Shown: in pieces, positions 18,134 to 26,172 of the stretch | Layout: the number at the start of each line of letters is the position of its first letter | Numbering within the stretch: position 1 is the first letter of the stretch | NCBI GenBank assembly: GCA_026399095.1 | Contig: JAPLRP010000004.1 | Coordinates: 1-32,442, forward strand | Length of the DNA: 32,442 nt | DNA from: Methylococcales bacterium | GTDB taxonomy: Bacteria > Pseudomonadota > Gammaproteobacteria > Methylococcales > Methylomonadaceae | Reading direction: 5' to 3' | The notes under the pieces: model-generated | Database searches by the model: none | The model's input: only the letters and a program-made list of their open reading frames with translations | Told to the model about the DNA's origin: nothing | Made by a program: the position numbers and the translations under genes

Positions 18134-18877
18134 TCAACCTTCGTTATTTTTAAATGTTTGCAGTGCGTATGTTAAATCAAGCCAAGCTTTGTGTTTTTCC
18201 GGTAAAAATCGTAACAAATAAGCTGGATGATAAATGACGACAACAGGTGTGTTATTGAAATCGCCTGTTTTACCTCTTAGTTCAGCTAAAGGCTTGTCTG
18301 TTTTTAGTAAAGTTTGTGCAGCAATATGTCCCAGTGCGACAATGATTTTTGGTTTAATGAGCTGCTGTTGTCTTATCAGGTAATCTTTACAGTTTTTTAT
18401 TTCATCGGTATGGGGTTCGCGGTTATTAGGTGACCTGCACTTTATAACATTGGTAATAAATATTTCATCCCTGGTTAGACCAATAGCTCTTATCATTTCT
18501 GTGAATAGCAAACCTGCGTTGCCAACGAACGGCAAGCCTTGATCTTCTTCATGCTGTCCGGGTGATTCTCCAACAAACATCCAATCAGCCTGTTTATTTC
18601 CTGAACCAAATACCGTTTGCTTTCTTGTTGAACACAAGCTGCACTTTGTGCAGTGGTTGATTTCGGTTTGTAAGTCAAACCAATTGTCCTTGGCTACACT
18701 TGTATTTGTGTCCGTCTCAGACTTAAAGCTATCAGAGACAGTTTCAATTAATAATGGCTCATCAACAGGCATGGATGCTCTGGGTAGCCAGACATCAATG
18801 CCCATGGCAGTGAGGTATTGGAGGCGTAGCGCATTATCCAAAATCAGACTTCTGTTGACTGGACTAAGCTTAGGCAA
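18134..18877 (-). CDS. Uracil-DNA glycosylase, family 4 (Fe-S type)
   Basis: This enzyme removes uracil from DNA. The catalytic block is FVGESPGQHEEDQGLPFVG, typical of family 4/5 glycosylases, with NVIKCRSPNNREP and the leucine-loop segment YHPAYLLRFLPEK. Four cysteines fit a [4Fe-4S] site: CTKC (about 76-79), one in IKCRSP and one in KNCKDYL. The 247 residues include an N-terminal stretch ending RLQYLTAMGIDVWLPR, common in gammaproteobacterial homologues, joined by a Ser/Thr/Asp-rich linker. The start is a TTG at 18877; the next ATG (18805) would cut into that conserved stretch. It follows leuA by 38 bases. Confidence 0.88.
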   Translation of the reverse strand: MPKLSPVNRSLILDNALRLQYLTAMGIDVWLPRASMPVDEPLLIETVSDSFKSETDTNTSVAKDNWFDLQTEINHCTKCSLCSTRKQTVFGSGNKQADWMFVGESPGQHEEDQGLPFVGNAGLLFTEMIRAIGLTRDEIFITNVIKCRSPNNREPHTDEIKNCKDYLIRQQQLIKPKIIVALGHIAAQTLLKTDKPLAELRGKTGDFNNTPVVVIYHPAYLLRFLPEKHKAWLDLTYALQTFKNNEG

Positions 18878-18915
18878 ATATCAGGCTTCATTTGTTCTTT
18901 TACTTTTCAACAAGA

Positions 18916-20460
18916 TTAAACATCCCCTTTTTGTGGGTGTCTGCGTTGATCAGGGCTATGCAACTTGTTAACGGCATTGATATAGGCTTTTGCAGAGGCT
19001 ATAACAATATCGGTGTCAGCACCGAGACCATTGACTATTCGACTTTCTTTTTCAAGCCGAACCGTAACTTCACCTTGAGCATCGGTACCATTGGTGATGT
19101 TGTTAACTGAATAAAGTTCCAAACTTGCCTTGGAGTTCACTAGTTTTTCAATAGCTTTCAAGCTGGCATCTACCGCTCCACCGCCGTTAGAACAACCGGT
19201 AACTTCTTTATTGTCTATTCGTAAGGTGACTGTTGCATTAGGTATTTCACCAGTTTCTGAACACACCTTCAGAGCGATTAATTTGACATATTCATCTTCA
19301 GATTCAAAACTGGCTTCAGAAATCAGTGCCTGCAAATCTTCATCGAAAATTTGGTGTTTCTTATCTGCCAACTGTTTGAAGCGCGAAAAGGCTTCATTTA
19401 ATTCTTCCTCTGAGGTAAATTCAAAGCCCAATTCAGTCATTCGACTTTTAAAGGCATTTCTACCTGAATGTTTGCCCAAAACCATGCGGTTTGCTGACCA
19501 ACCAACGTCTTCAGCGCGCATAATTTCATAAGTTTCACGGCTTTTTAATACACCATCTTGGTGAATTCCGGCTTCATGGGCAAAAGCATTAGCTCCCACA
19601 ATGGCCTTGTTTGGTTGCACAGGAAAGCCTGTTATAGAAGAAACTAATTTTGAACAAGTTAAAATTTCACGGGTATCAATACTTGTTTGACAGCTAAAAA
19701 CATCATGACGAGTTCGAACAGCCATGACGACTTCTTCAAGGGATGCGTTACCTGCACGTTCTCCCAAGCCATTTATGGTACATTCAACTTGACGAGCGCC
19801 GTTCATGACGGCAGATAAGGAATTGGCTACAGCCAAACCTAAATCATTATGGCAATGTACTGAGAAAATCGCTTTATCCGAGTTAGGTATGCGGCTAATT
19901 AAATTCGCAATGGTTGCACCAAATTGCTGAGGAACGCTATAGCCTACTGTATCCGGTATGTTAAGTGTTGTTGCACCAGCATCAATTACCGCTTCAAGTA
20001 TTCGGCATAAAAACTCTTCGTCAGATCGACCGGCATCTTCGGGTGAAAATTCGACATCATCGGTATATTGCCGGGCGCGTTTAACGGCTTTAACTGCATA
20101 GTCAATAACTTGTTCCGGAGACATTTGCAATTTCATTTGCATGTGAATCGGTGATGTAGCAATAAAGGTATGAATGCGAGACCGACTGGCACCTTTTAAT
20201 GCGGCACCAGCACGATCAATGTCTTTATCTAAAGCACGGGCGAGGCCACAGACAATACTGTCTTTAATGACTTTGGCGACAGCTTGTACCGATTCAAAAT
20301 CCCCCGGACTTGCAGCAGGAAATCCGGCTTCAATGACATCAACTTTTAGTCGTTCCAGTGCTTTCGCAATTCTGACTTTTTCATCGCGAGTCATCGATGC
20401 GCCTGGGCTCTGTTCCCCATCACGCAATGTCGTATCAAATATAATTAACTTGTCTTTCAT
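18916..20460 (-). CDS. leuA: 2-isopropylmalate synthase LeuA
   Basis: LeuA condenses 2-oxoisovalerate with acetyl-CoA, the first step of leucine synthesis. The 514 residues match the proteobacterial short form. The catalytic TIM barrel opens with [16 protein letters not shown] and contains [15 protein letters not shown] and [14 protein letters not shown], with metal-binding Asp and His residues. The C-terminal allosteric domain (from about residue 390) binds leucine for feedback inhibition. A GGAG ribosome site lies five bases before the ATG. I saw no leucine-codon leader peptide or attenuator in the 113 bases before it, so attenuation is unlikely. Neighbouring pssA is a common partner of leuA in beta- and gammaproteobacteria. 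Confidence 0.97.
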   Translation of the reverse strand: MKDKLIIFDTTLRDGEQSPGASMTRDEKVRIAKALERLKVDVIEAGFPAASPGDFESVQAVAKVIKDSIVCGLARALDKDIDRAGAALKGASRSRIHTFIATSPIHMQMKLQMSPEQVIDYAVKAVKRARQYTDDVEFSPEDAGRSDEEFLCRILEAVIDAGATTLNIPDTVGYSVPQQFGATIANLISRIPNSDKAIFSVHCHNDLGLAVANSLSAVMNGARQVECTINGLGERAGNASLEEVVMAVRTRHDVFSCQTSIDTREILTCSKLVSSITGFPVQPNKAIVGANAFAHEAGIHQDGVLKSRETYEIMRAEDVGWSANRMVLGKHSGRNAFKSRMTELGFEFTSEEELNEAFSRFKQLADKKHQIFDEDLQALISEASFESEDEYVKLIALKVCSETGEIPNATVTLRIDNKEVTGCSNGGGAVDASLKAIEKLVNSKASLELYSVNNITNGTDAQGEVTVRLEKESRIVNGLGADTDIVIASAKAYINAVNKLHSPDQRRHPQKGDV

Positions 20461-20573
20461 AAAAACTCCATTCTCGGCTTGTGCTCCTGCATCTCTCTAA
20501 CTACCGCATCCTTGCAGTCGATGAAAAGTTATCAACGATTAAGCTGATATAAAAATAACGGGGATGTGATTAA

Positions 20574-21314
20574 CTAGGATTTACGACCATGTAATCTACG
20601 TTTGCGAATGACTAAGGTAACAACTGGCCCAGATATTGCGTAACCCAGAAACAACAAGAACAGCATTGTTTGTGGTTGTGCCATGACAAATGCGATAGCA
20701 AGCATGACAGCAATAGCCACAAAAAAGGGCACTTTTCCTTTTAAATCGATTTCTTTAAAGCTGGAATATCTAAAATTACTCACCATCAACAAGCCGGTGG
20801 TAATAGTTAAAGCGATCGCAATATATTTTACTATTTCTACTGGATAATCATGTTCAATTGAAAACCAGATAAAGCCGGCAAGAATAGCAGCCGCAGCAGG
20901 ACTCGGTAAGCCCTGAAAGTAGCGCTTATCTGCAGAAGTCAATTGAGTATTAAAGCGGGCAAGTCTTAAAGCACCTCCTGCCATGTGTATAAACGCCGCA
21001 CATAAGCCCAATTTTCCCAAACTGGAAAATGCCCACAGATACATAACGAGTGCAGGGGCTGCTCCAAATGAAACCATATCCGACAAGCTGTCGTATTGCG
21101 CTCCAAATTCGCTTTGGGTATTGGTTAATCGTGCTACACGACCATCAAGTCCATCCAGAATCATCGCTGCAAAAATCGCTACGGTTGCAGTTACAAACTG
21201 CCCCCCCATTGCTGAAGTAATGGCATAGAAGCCTGCAAATAATGCGCCTGTAGTAAATAAGTTAGGTAATAAATAGATGCCTCGACGGCGTATGGTGCTT
21301 TTTTCAGGAATCAT
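20574..21314 (-). CDS. pssA: CDP-diacylglycerol-serine O-phosphatidyltransferase PssA (membrane type)
   Basis: PssA makes phosphatidylserine, the precursor of phosphatidylethanolamine, at the inner membrane. The CDP-alcohol phosphatidyltransferase motif is complete: DGLDGRVARLTNTQSEFGAQ followed by YDSLSD, i.e. DGxxAR-X8-G-X3-D-X3-D. Several hydrophobic helices make up the rest of the 246 residues. The start region RRRGIYLLPNLFTTGALFAG is typical of the Bacillus-type rather than the E. coli peripheral PssA. leuA follows on the same strand after 113 bases, so co-transcription is possible. Confidence 0.94.
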   Translation of the reverse strand: MIPEKSTIRRRGIYLLPNLFTTGALFAGFYAITSAMGGQFVTATVAIFAAMILDGLDGRVARLTNTQSEFGAQYDSLSDMVSFGAAPALVMYLWAFSSLGKLGLCAAFIHMAGGALRLARFNTQLTSADKRYFQGLPSPAAAAILAGFIWFSIEHDYPVEIVKYIAIALTITTGLLMVSNFRYSSFKEIDLKGKVPFFVAIAVMLAIAFVMAQPQTMLFLLFLGYAISGPVVTLVIRKRRLHGRKS

Positions 21315-21453
21315 ACGTCAATTAATCCTTAGGTGTTATAGACATTAAAACTTCGGTTAGATTATACAATGAGCCAGCAAGCCAAACCTATTCTTTCATG
21401 GTTGGCCATATATTTGAACCGCTATAGCGGAACAGCTCAAAATAAGCTCATAA

Positions 21454-21870
21454 CTACTTGATATTATTTTGGCGGACTTTAAAGCCAGGTTTATGGTTTA
21501 TGGCTGGTTTTGTGTCAATACCAAAATAGTTGAGGTTTTCAAGGGTAATAAATTTCTTTGATTTGATTATGTGTAAATGAGAAAAGATGTCTGCTATGTT
21601 CATTTGCTTAATACTTTCGGGTGATCCATATTTGATAGCGAACAATTTATTTCTCTTTCCAGGCGCATAATTCGCCATAAATTCATTTATTTTTGCATCA
21701 ATCAGATCTTGCGCTTGTTTTAATAAATCATTTGCTTGATTAGTTGGTTTTGCTGCCAGAATAACATCACGTTGGGCCAGATTTTTTTCACTCAATTGCA
21801 ATGCTTGTTTGCGAATGGCCGCCAGCTTTTTACTTTTAACTAATGGCACCAAAAGACTTTCTTGTGACAT
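21454..21870 (-). CDS. Hypothetical protein, 138 residues, not recognised
   Basis: I do not recognise this protein. It is Lys-rich and soluble-looking with no signal peptide or membrane span. The first half is predicted-helical in character (KKLAAIRKQALQLSEKNLAQ, then LLKQAQDLIDAKINEFMANY). The second half contains YGSPESIKQMNIADIFSHLH and ENLNYFGIDTKPAINHKPGF. GAGAGT eight bases before the ATG is a plausible ribosome site. It lies downstream of the hopJ gene on the same strand with a 46-base gap, so the two may be co-transcribed. Codon use looks like that of its neighbours. Confidence 0.65.
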   Translation of the reverse strand: MSQESLLVPLVKSKKLAAIRKQALQLSEKNLAQRDVILAAKPTNQANDLLKQAQDLIDAKINEFMANYAPGKRNKLFAIKYGSPESIKQMNIADIFSHLHIIKSKKFITLENLNYFGIDTKPAINHKPGFKVRQNNIK

Positions 21871-21916
21871 ATTAATTTACTCTCATCAAAACCGGGTCAA
21901 GCTGTGTTTAAGTCTG

Positions 21917-22273
21917 TTAGTCAATTATGTTCAATGCCGAACCTTGAAAAGAAATACCGTTCCAGCCAAATTTAATAAAGTTTCTAATGTTTTGGTGCCC
22001 GGTTCCTTGTGGGTTATTTAGAACATCTATTCGATAATAATCACCAAACAAATTTAATGTTTGTTGTTGGTTTAATTGGTGGATTTTAGCAAAAGCAAAA
22101 ATTTTACAAGAACCTTCATTAGTTCCGGCTTGGTTAATCAACAATTCTTCATTAAGGCCATTAATAAATTCGGTGGGTTGATAATGATAATTTGTGTTGA
22201 TTACAGTCATGGTTTCATCAAAACTAATGACGGTATTACTGTTTAATTTTTCAAGGAATAGGCTAAGTGACAT
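21917..22273 (-). CDS. HopJ-family protein (type III effector HopJ-like)
   Basis: The 118 residues match the HopJ family as I know it: a conserved core NQAGTNEGSCKIFAFAKIHQ, then LFGDYYRIDVLNNPQGTGHQ and NIRNFIKFGWNGISFQGSAL. The family is named after a Pseudomonas effector candidate. It is widespread in free-living proteobacteria without type III secretion, so an effector role here is doubtful and the true function is unknown. ATG 22273 is preferred over a TTG six bases earlier. No secretion signal or type III genes are visible nearby. Confidence 0.8.
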   Translation of the reverse strand: MSLSLFLEKLNSNTVISFDETMTVINTNYHYQPTEFINGLNEELLINQAGTNEGSCKIFAFAKIHQLNQQQTLNLFGDYYRIDVLNNPQGTGHQNIRNFIKFGWNGISFQGSALNIID

Positions 22274-22342
22274 GATCAAAGATTACGGGGTTAGAAGTTC
22301 AAGTGTGAGTTTGTTTAAGGCAATAATATTACAGGTCGTCAA

Positions 22343-22828
22343 TTAGCCTTTCTTCATGATCCTGCCTTTTTCTCGCTCCCAATCACGGTCTTTTGATGCG
22401 GCACGCTTGTCATGCAATTGTTTGCCTTTTGCCAAACCGATTTCTAGTTTTGCACGTCCATTTTTCCAATACATGGATAAAGGAATTAAGGTATAGCCTT
22501 TCCGCTCAACCGAGCCGATAAGCTTGTTCAGTTCGTGGCGATTAAGTAACAGTTTTTTAGAGCGAATAGCATCCGGTTTTATGTGTGTTGATGCTGAAAG
22601 CAGTGCAGAAATATGTGCGCCAGATAACCAAGCTTCACCCCGCCTTAAGACTACATAACTTTCTTTAAGTTGAACGCGACCCTCTCTAAGACTTTTGACT
22701 TCCCAGCCTTCTAAAACAATTCCTGCTTCAAAACGTTCTTCAATGAAATACTCATGCTTTGCTTGCCGGTTAACGGCAATCGTAGCATTTAGCTGGGATT
22801 TATTTTTTTGGGTCTTTTTATCGGCCAT
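22343..22828 (-). CDS. smpB: SsrA (tmRNA)-binding protein SmpB
   Basis: SmpB binds tmRNA and brings it to stalled ribosomes for trans-translation. The 161 residues show the beta-barrel signature [20 protein letters not shown], then [14 protein letters not shown] and GAHISAL. The basic C-terminal tail [20 protein letters not shown] inserts into the empty mRNA channel in known structures. The ssrA RNA gene, often just downstream in other genomes, is not seen in this window. The cluster smpB, ratA, rnfH, bamE and fur is conserved, here interrupted by an NSS transporter. Confidence 0.96.
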   Translation of the reverse strand: MADKKTQKNKSQLNATIAVNRQAKHEYFIEERFEAGIVLEGWEVKSLREGRVQLKESYVVLRRGEAWLSGAHISALLSASTHIKPDAIRSKKLLLNRHELNKLIGSVERKGYTLIPLSMYWKNGRAKLEIGLAKGKQLHDKRAASKDRDWEREKGRIMKKG

Positions 22829-22926
22829 AGTGGGCTAATTATTAATTTTAAAACTGACGTAAACGAATATTTTTGTTATTTTACTCGATATTACTACTAA
22901 GGTGAGTTTTTAATGGGCGTTCAAAA

Positions 22927-24288
22927 ATGAAGGACACAAAAAAATCAGTTCATGGTGCTTGGTCATCACGTTTTGCATTTATTCTGGCTGCGACAGGTTC
23001 TGCAGTAGGCTTGGGTAATATCTGGAAATTTCCTTATATTACCGGAGAAAACGGTGGCGGGGCTTTTGTTATCGTTTATCTGCTCTGTGTTTTGTTAATT
23101 GGCGTTCCGATTATGATTGCCGAAACTATGCTGGGACGACGAACGCAAAGAAACCCGATTGAAACAATGGAGTTATTGACAGAAGAAGCCGGAGCCGATA
23201 AGAACTGGCATTATTTGGGCTGGATGGGCATTATCGCAGGCATGTTAATATTGTCTTATTACAGCGTCATCGCCGGTTGGTCATCAGCTTATATATTAAA
23301 GGCGTTTACAGGGAGTTTTTTTAATGCGGATGCTGCCGAGATAAAAGGGATTTTTGATGATTTTATTGCCAGTCCTGTGCAATTGGTTTTTTGGCATTCA
23401 GCCTTTATGCTGGCAACCATGATGATTGTAGTGCGTGGTGTTAATAATGGTTTGGAAAAAGCCGTGCAATATTTAATGCCTTCCTTGTTTGTGTTGATGT
23501 TTTTATTGGTTGGCTATGCGATGACGACAGACAGTTATTATCAAGGGTTACATTTTATGTTTACTCCTGATTTTAGCAAGCTAACCAGTAGCGCAATATT
23601 AACAGCGATGGGACATGCTTTTTTTACTTTAAGTCTAGGCATGGGTGCAATTATGGTTTATGGGTCTTATTTACCTAAAAACATTTCTATTGCCAAAACG
23701 ACATTTTTAATCGCAGGTGCAGATACTGTAGTGGCTTTATTGGCTGGCATTGCTATATTCCCAATAGTTTTTGCCAATAATCTGCATCCGGACTCTGGCC
23801 CCGGTCTTATTTTTGAAACATTGCCAATTGCTTTTGGTGCCATGACCGGTGGTTGGTTAATGGGTATCTTGTTTTTTGTAATGTTGGCTATAGCGGCTTT
23901 AACGTCTTCTATATCTTTGATTGAACCAGCCGTTGCATGGCTGGTTGAAAATAAAGATTTTAGTCGTGAAAAAGCTTGTGTATGGACAGGGCTGGCGACT
24001 TGGTTGTTAGGCTTGGGTACGGTGTTTTCCTTTAATGTTTGGTCCAATGTTAAGTTTTTCGATAGAAGTATTTTTCAATTACTGGATTACTTAACAGCCA
24101 ATTTAATGCTTCCAGTGGGTGGTTTTTGTATCGCTATATTTGCTGGTTGGATTATGAAGCGACAACATAGTGAACAAGAATTAAATATGCCGACTGAGCA
24201 AAGTTATCAAGTATGGAAGGTTTTGATTAGTTATGTGGCGCCATCAGCCGTGTTTTTTGTATTTCTGCATGTCATTGGAGTCCTCTAA
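22927..24288 (+). CDS. Sodium-dependent transporter of the NSS (SNF) family
   Basis: The 453-residue protein is a LeuT-fold symporter that couples Na+ to amino-acid or similar uptake. The TM1 signature ILAATGSAVGLGNIWKFPYI is complete, followed by TGENGGGAFVIVYL. About 11-12 membrane helices are visible; TM6 lies in the ILTAMGHAFFTLSLGMGAI region. The substrate cannot be read. A five-codon ORF (ATG at 22913) preceded by GGTGAG overlaps its start as ATGA, while the annotated ATG has no ribosome site of its own, which suggests translational coupling. The stop is directly followed by the ratA GTG. Confidence 0.92.
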   Translation: MKDTKKSVHGAWSSRFAFILAATGSAVGLGNIWKFPYITGENGGGAFVIVYLLCVLLIGVPIMIAETMLGRRTQRNPIETMELLTEEAGADKNWHYLGWMGIIAGMLILSYYSVIAGWSSAYILKAFTGSFFNADAAEIKGIFDDFIASPVQLVFWHSAFMLATMMIVVRGVNNGLEKAVQYLMPSLFVLMFLLVGYAMTTDSYYQGLHFMFTPDFSKLTSSAILTAMGHAFFTLSLGMGAIMVYGSYLPKNISIAKTTFLIAGADTVVALLAGIAIFPIVFANNLHPDSGPGLIFETLPIAFGAMTGGWLMGILFFVMLAIAALTSSISLIEPAVAWLVENKDFSREKACVWTGLATWLLGLGTVFSFNVWSNVKFFDRSIFQLLDYLTANLMLPVGGFCIAIFAGWIMKRQHSEQELNMPTEQSYQVWKVLISYVAPSAVFFVFLHVIGVL

Positions 24289-24720
24289 GTGACGGTTATT
24301 GAAAAAAGCGCCTTGGTTAAGTTTTCAGCACAACAGATGTTTGATCTAGTCAATAATATTGAAGACTATCCGCAATTTTTACCTTGGTGCAGTGGTAGTC
24401 GAATTATCAAACGAGAGGGTGATATCGTTGAGGCGGAGTTGTTGATTTCCAAAGGCGGCTTTAAAAAATCGTTTTCAACCAGAAATAAAATGGATAAAGG
24501 CGGCGTGATAACCGTATCTTTGTTGGACGGACCTTTTTCTTATTTGGAAGGCGTCTGGAATTTTATGCCCTTACGTGAAGATGCCAGCAAGATCTCTCTG
24601 GATCTGGAATTTGAAATGTCCGGTATGTTGGCCAGTTTGGCATTCGGCGTGGTTTTTAATCAGATATGCAATACCATGGTCAGTTCGTTTACGAGTCGTG
24701 CAAAACAAGTCTATGGATAA
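24289..24720 (+). CDS. ratA: RatA-type toxin / START-domain protein (ubiquinone-binding or ribosome association inhibitor)
   Basis: The 143-residue protein has the polyketide cyclase/START fold. Key stretches are VKFSAQQMFDLVNNIEDYPQ and FLPWCSGSRI, then GPFSYLEGVWNFMPL and FEMSGMLASLAFGVVFNQI. In E. coli RatA was reported to block 70S formation; homologues of mitochondrial Coq10 bind ubiquinone, so the physiological role is disputed. It starts with GTG right after the NSS gene stop and overlaps the next gene, rnfH, as in many gammaproteobacteria. Confidence 0.9.
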   Translation: MTVIEKSALVKFSAQQMFDLVNNIEDYPQFLPWCSGSRIIKREGDIVEAELLISKGGFKKSFSTRNKMDKGGVITVSLLDGPFSYLEGVWNFMPLREDASKISLDLEFEMSGMLASLAFGVVFNQICNTMVSSFTSRAKQVYG

Positions 24721-25006
24721 TAAATTGATTACGGTTGAAGTGGCTTATGCTAATCCAGAGCAACAAGTCATAATCGCTCTTGAAATGCCTCAAGGAGCGA
24801 CAGTTGAACAAGCCATAAAGACCTCAGGCTTATTGAGCCGATTTCCTGAAATAGATCAAACTACTTTAAAAGTAGGTATTTTTGGTAGTGTCTGCAAACT
24901 TGAGCAGTTATTAACACAGGCCGATAGAGTCGAAATCTATCGGCCTTTAATACATGATCCTAAAGAAGCTAGGCGACAGCGGGCGGCAAAAGTAATCCAC
25001 GATTAG
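24713..25006 (+). CDS. rnfH: RnfH-family ubiquitin-like protein (RatB)
   Basis: The protein is 97 residues from ATG 24713. It carries a ubiquitin-like beta-grasp fold: ITVEVAYANPEQQVIIALEM at the start, VGIFGSVCKLEQLLTQADRV, then EIYRPLIHDPKEARRQRAAK. The last stretch is the family signature. A longer frame from 24575 overlaps ratA heavily and is rejected. The start overlaps the ratA stop by eight bases, so the two are translated together. The function is not established; RnfH is also found in Rnf electron-transport operons, but no rnf genes are here. Confidence 0.9.
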   Translation: MDNKLITVEVAYANPEQQVIIALEMPQGATVEQAIKTSGLLSRFPEIDQTTLKVGIFGSVCKLEQLLTQADRVEIYRPLIHDPKEARRQRAAKVIHD

Positions 25007-25032
25007 ACAAGGCCTCCGCCCCACCGGGCAAT

Positions 25033-25053
25033 AAGCATATTAGGATAATGCTT
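25033..25053. terminator. Hairpin between convergent rnfH and bamE, possible weak terminator
   Basis: AAGCAT at 25033-25038 pairs with ATGCTT at 25048-25053 around a nine-base loop, and is followed by TT on the plus strand. It abuts the bamE stop and lies between convergent genes. It is short, so termination here is only possible. Confidence 0.4.
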
Positions 25054-25581
25054 TTAAAGTGGCAGTGGATTGGAAGTTGAATCTGGTTTTGCGGTCGGTT
25101 TGTCTGGTATAAAAGGCTCATCCAGGACATCATAACCAACAAGGGTGGTGAAAACACTGCTGACTTTTTCCCATAATGTTTTCTCAAGATCACGTTTGGG
25201 TATATCGACGGTGATTTCATTTGAAGATTTTACGACAGGCGTTGCGCTGGGTCTAAAATCCCCTTGGATTCCTACAATTTTGTCATCATCAAAAAACAAT
25301 GTAATTTGTTTTTGTACTCTGTCTTCGCCACTGGGTTGATCTGAATAGAGATATTCCCAACGATTTTTATGGAAAACATCATCCATCATGGGAGATCCCA
25401 TTATATATATTACTTGGCGTTTATTCATGCCTGGCCGAAGCTGGTCAACCATAGACTGTTCAATAATGTTGCCTTGCTGAATGGGTATGGTGTAAACACC
25501 CGGTAGATTATTCAGTATGGTCGAGCACGAGACGAGTGTCAGGCTTGTCAATATAATTAAAGAATAAAGCGACTTTCTCAT
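25054..25581 (-). CDS. bamE: Outer-membrane protein assembly lipoprotein BamE (SmpA/OmlA)
   Basis: BamE is a lipoprotein subunit of the BAM complex that folds outer-membrane barrels. A signal peptide ends in the lipobox LTLVSC (acylated Cys about 19). The SmpA/OmlA domain follows: VDQLRPGMNKRQVIYIMGSP, then RWEYLYSDQPSGEDRVQKQI and DDDKIVGIQGDF. Residues after about 115 form an extra Pro/Ser tail longer than in E. coli. It is divergent from fur, an arrangement also known in Pseudomonas (omlA-fur). At 175 residues it is longer than the usual 110-120. Confidence 0.92.
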   Translation of the reverse strand: MRKSLYSLIILTSLTLVSCSTILNNLPGVYTIPIQQGNIIEQSMVDQLRPGMNKRQVIYIMGSPMMDDVFHKNRWEYLYSDQPSGEDRVQKQITLFFDDDKIVGIQGDFRPSATPVVKSSNEITVDIPKRDLEKTLWEKVSSVFTTLVGYDVLDEPFIPDKPTAKPDSTSNPLPL

Positions 25582-25728
25582 TTGGGGCTGCGGAAGTGAT
25601 AAAATGTGAAATCATACAGGATGTTAAATAATTATCCTATAAAACTGTCATGCTCTTGATATCTAAAAAGGCTACAATGTGCATAATCTTGTATTTAACA
25701 ACCTACACGTTGGGCCGGACGGAGATTA

Positions 25729-26148
25729 ATGTTGGAAACACATGATTTAAGGAATGCAGGTTTAAAGGTTACCACACCTCGAATTAAGATCCTGCAAATT
25801 TTGGAAAAACAGGTTAACGAGCGACATTTAACAGCTGAAAAGGTTTATAAGATTCTTCTGAGTGAAGATGAAGAAATCGGCTTAGCCACTGTTTATCGGG
25901 TTTTAACTCAGTTTGAAGCGGCCGGATTGGTTGTCAGACATCAATTTGAAGGTGGTAATTCGATTTTTGAATTGGCAACCGGCGATCATCATGATCATAT
26001 TTTGTGCATGAAGTGCGGTAGAGTAGACGAGTTCTCTGATGAGCTCATCGAAACTAGGCAAAAAGAAGTTGCTCAAGAACTGGGTTATGAATTAACCGAC
26101 CATGGCCTTTATTTATATGGATTTTGCCCTAAGTGCAAGCAATCCTGA
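25729..26148 (+). CDS. fur: Ferric uptake regulator Fur
   Basis: Fur represses iron-uptake genes with Fe2+ as corepressor. The 139 residues start LETHDLRNAGLKVTTPRIKI and run through the winged-helix domain (AEKVYKILLSEDEEIGLATV, YRVLTQFEAAGLV). The metal-binding HDHILCMKCGRVDEF motif and a C-terminal CPKC fit the zinc and iron sites. CGGAG six bases before the ATG is a good ribosome site. It is divergent from bamE across 147 bases. I could not find a clean Fur box in that gap. Confidence 0.96.
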   Translation: MLETHDLRNAGLKVTTPRIKILQILEKQVNERHLTAEKVYKILLSEDEEIGLATVYRVLTQFEAAGLVVRHQFEGGNSIFELATGDHHDHILCMKCGRVDEFSDELIETRQKEVAQELGYELTDHGLYLYGFCPKCKQS

Positions 26149-26172
26149 TTTCCCCTCTAACTTATAGACTTC

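Noticed and set aside
20461-20573. Leucine attenuator before leuA
   Set aside because: No Leu-rich leader peptide or terminator hairpin is visible in the 113 bases.
24575-24712. Longer rnfH frame
   Set aside because: It lies inside ratA in another frame; ATG 24713 gives the normal family N-terminus and overlaps the ratA stop.
25582-25728. Fur box in the bamE-fur spacer (GATAATTATTT-like stretch near 25630)
   Set aside because: The second half does not match the 19-bp consensus well enough; it is AT-rich by composition.
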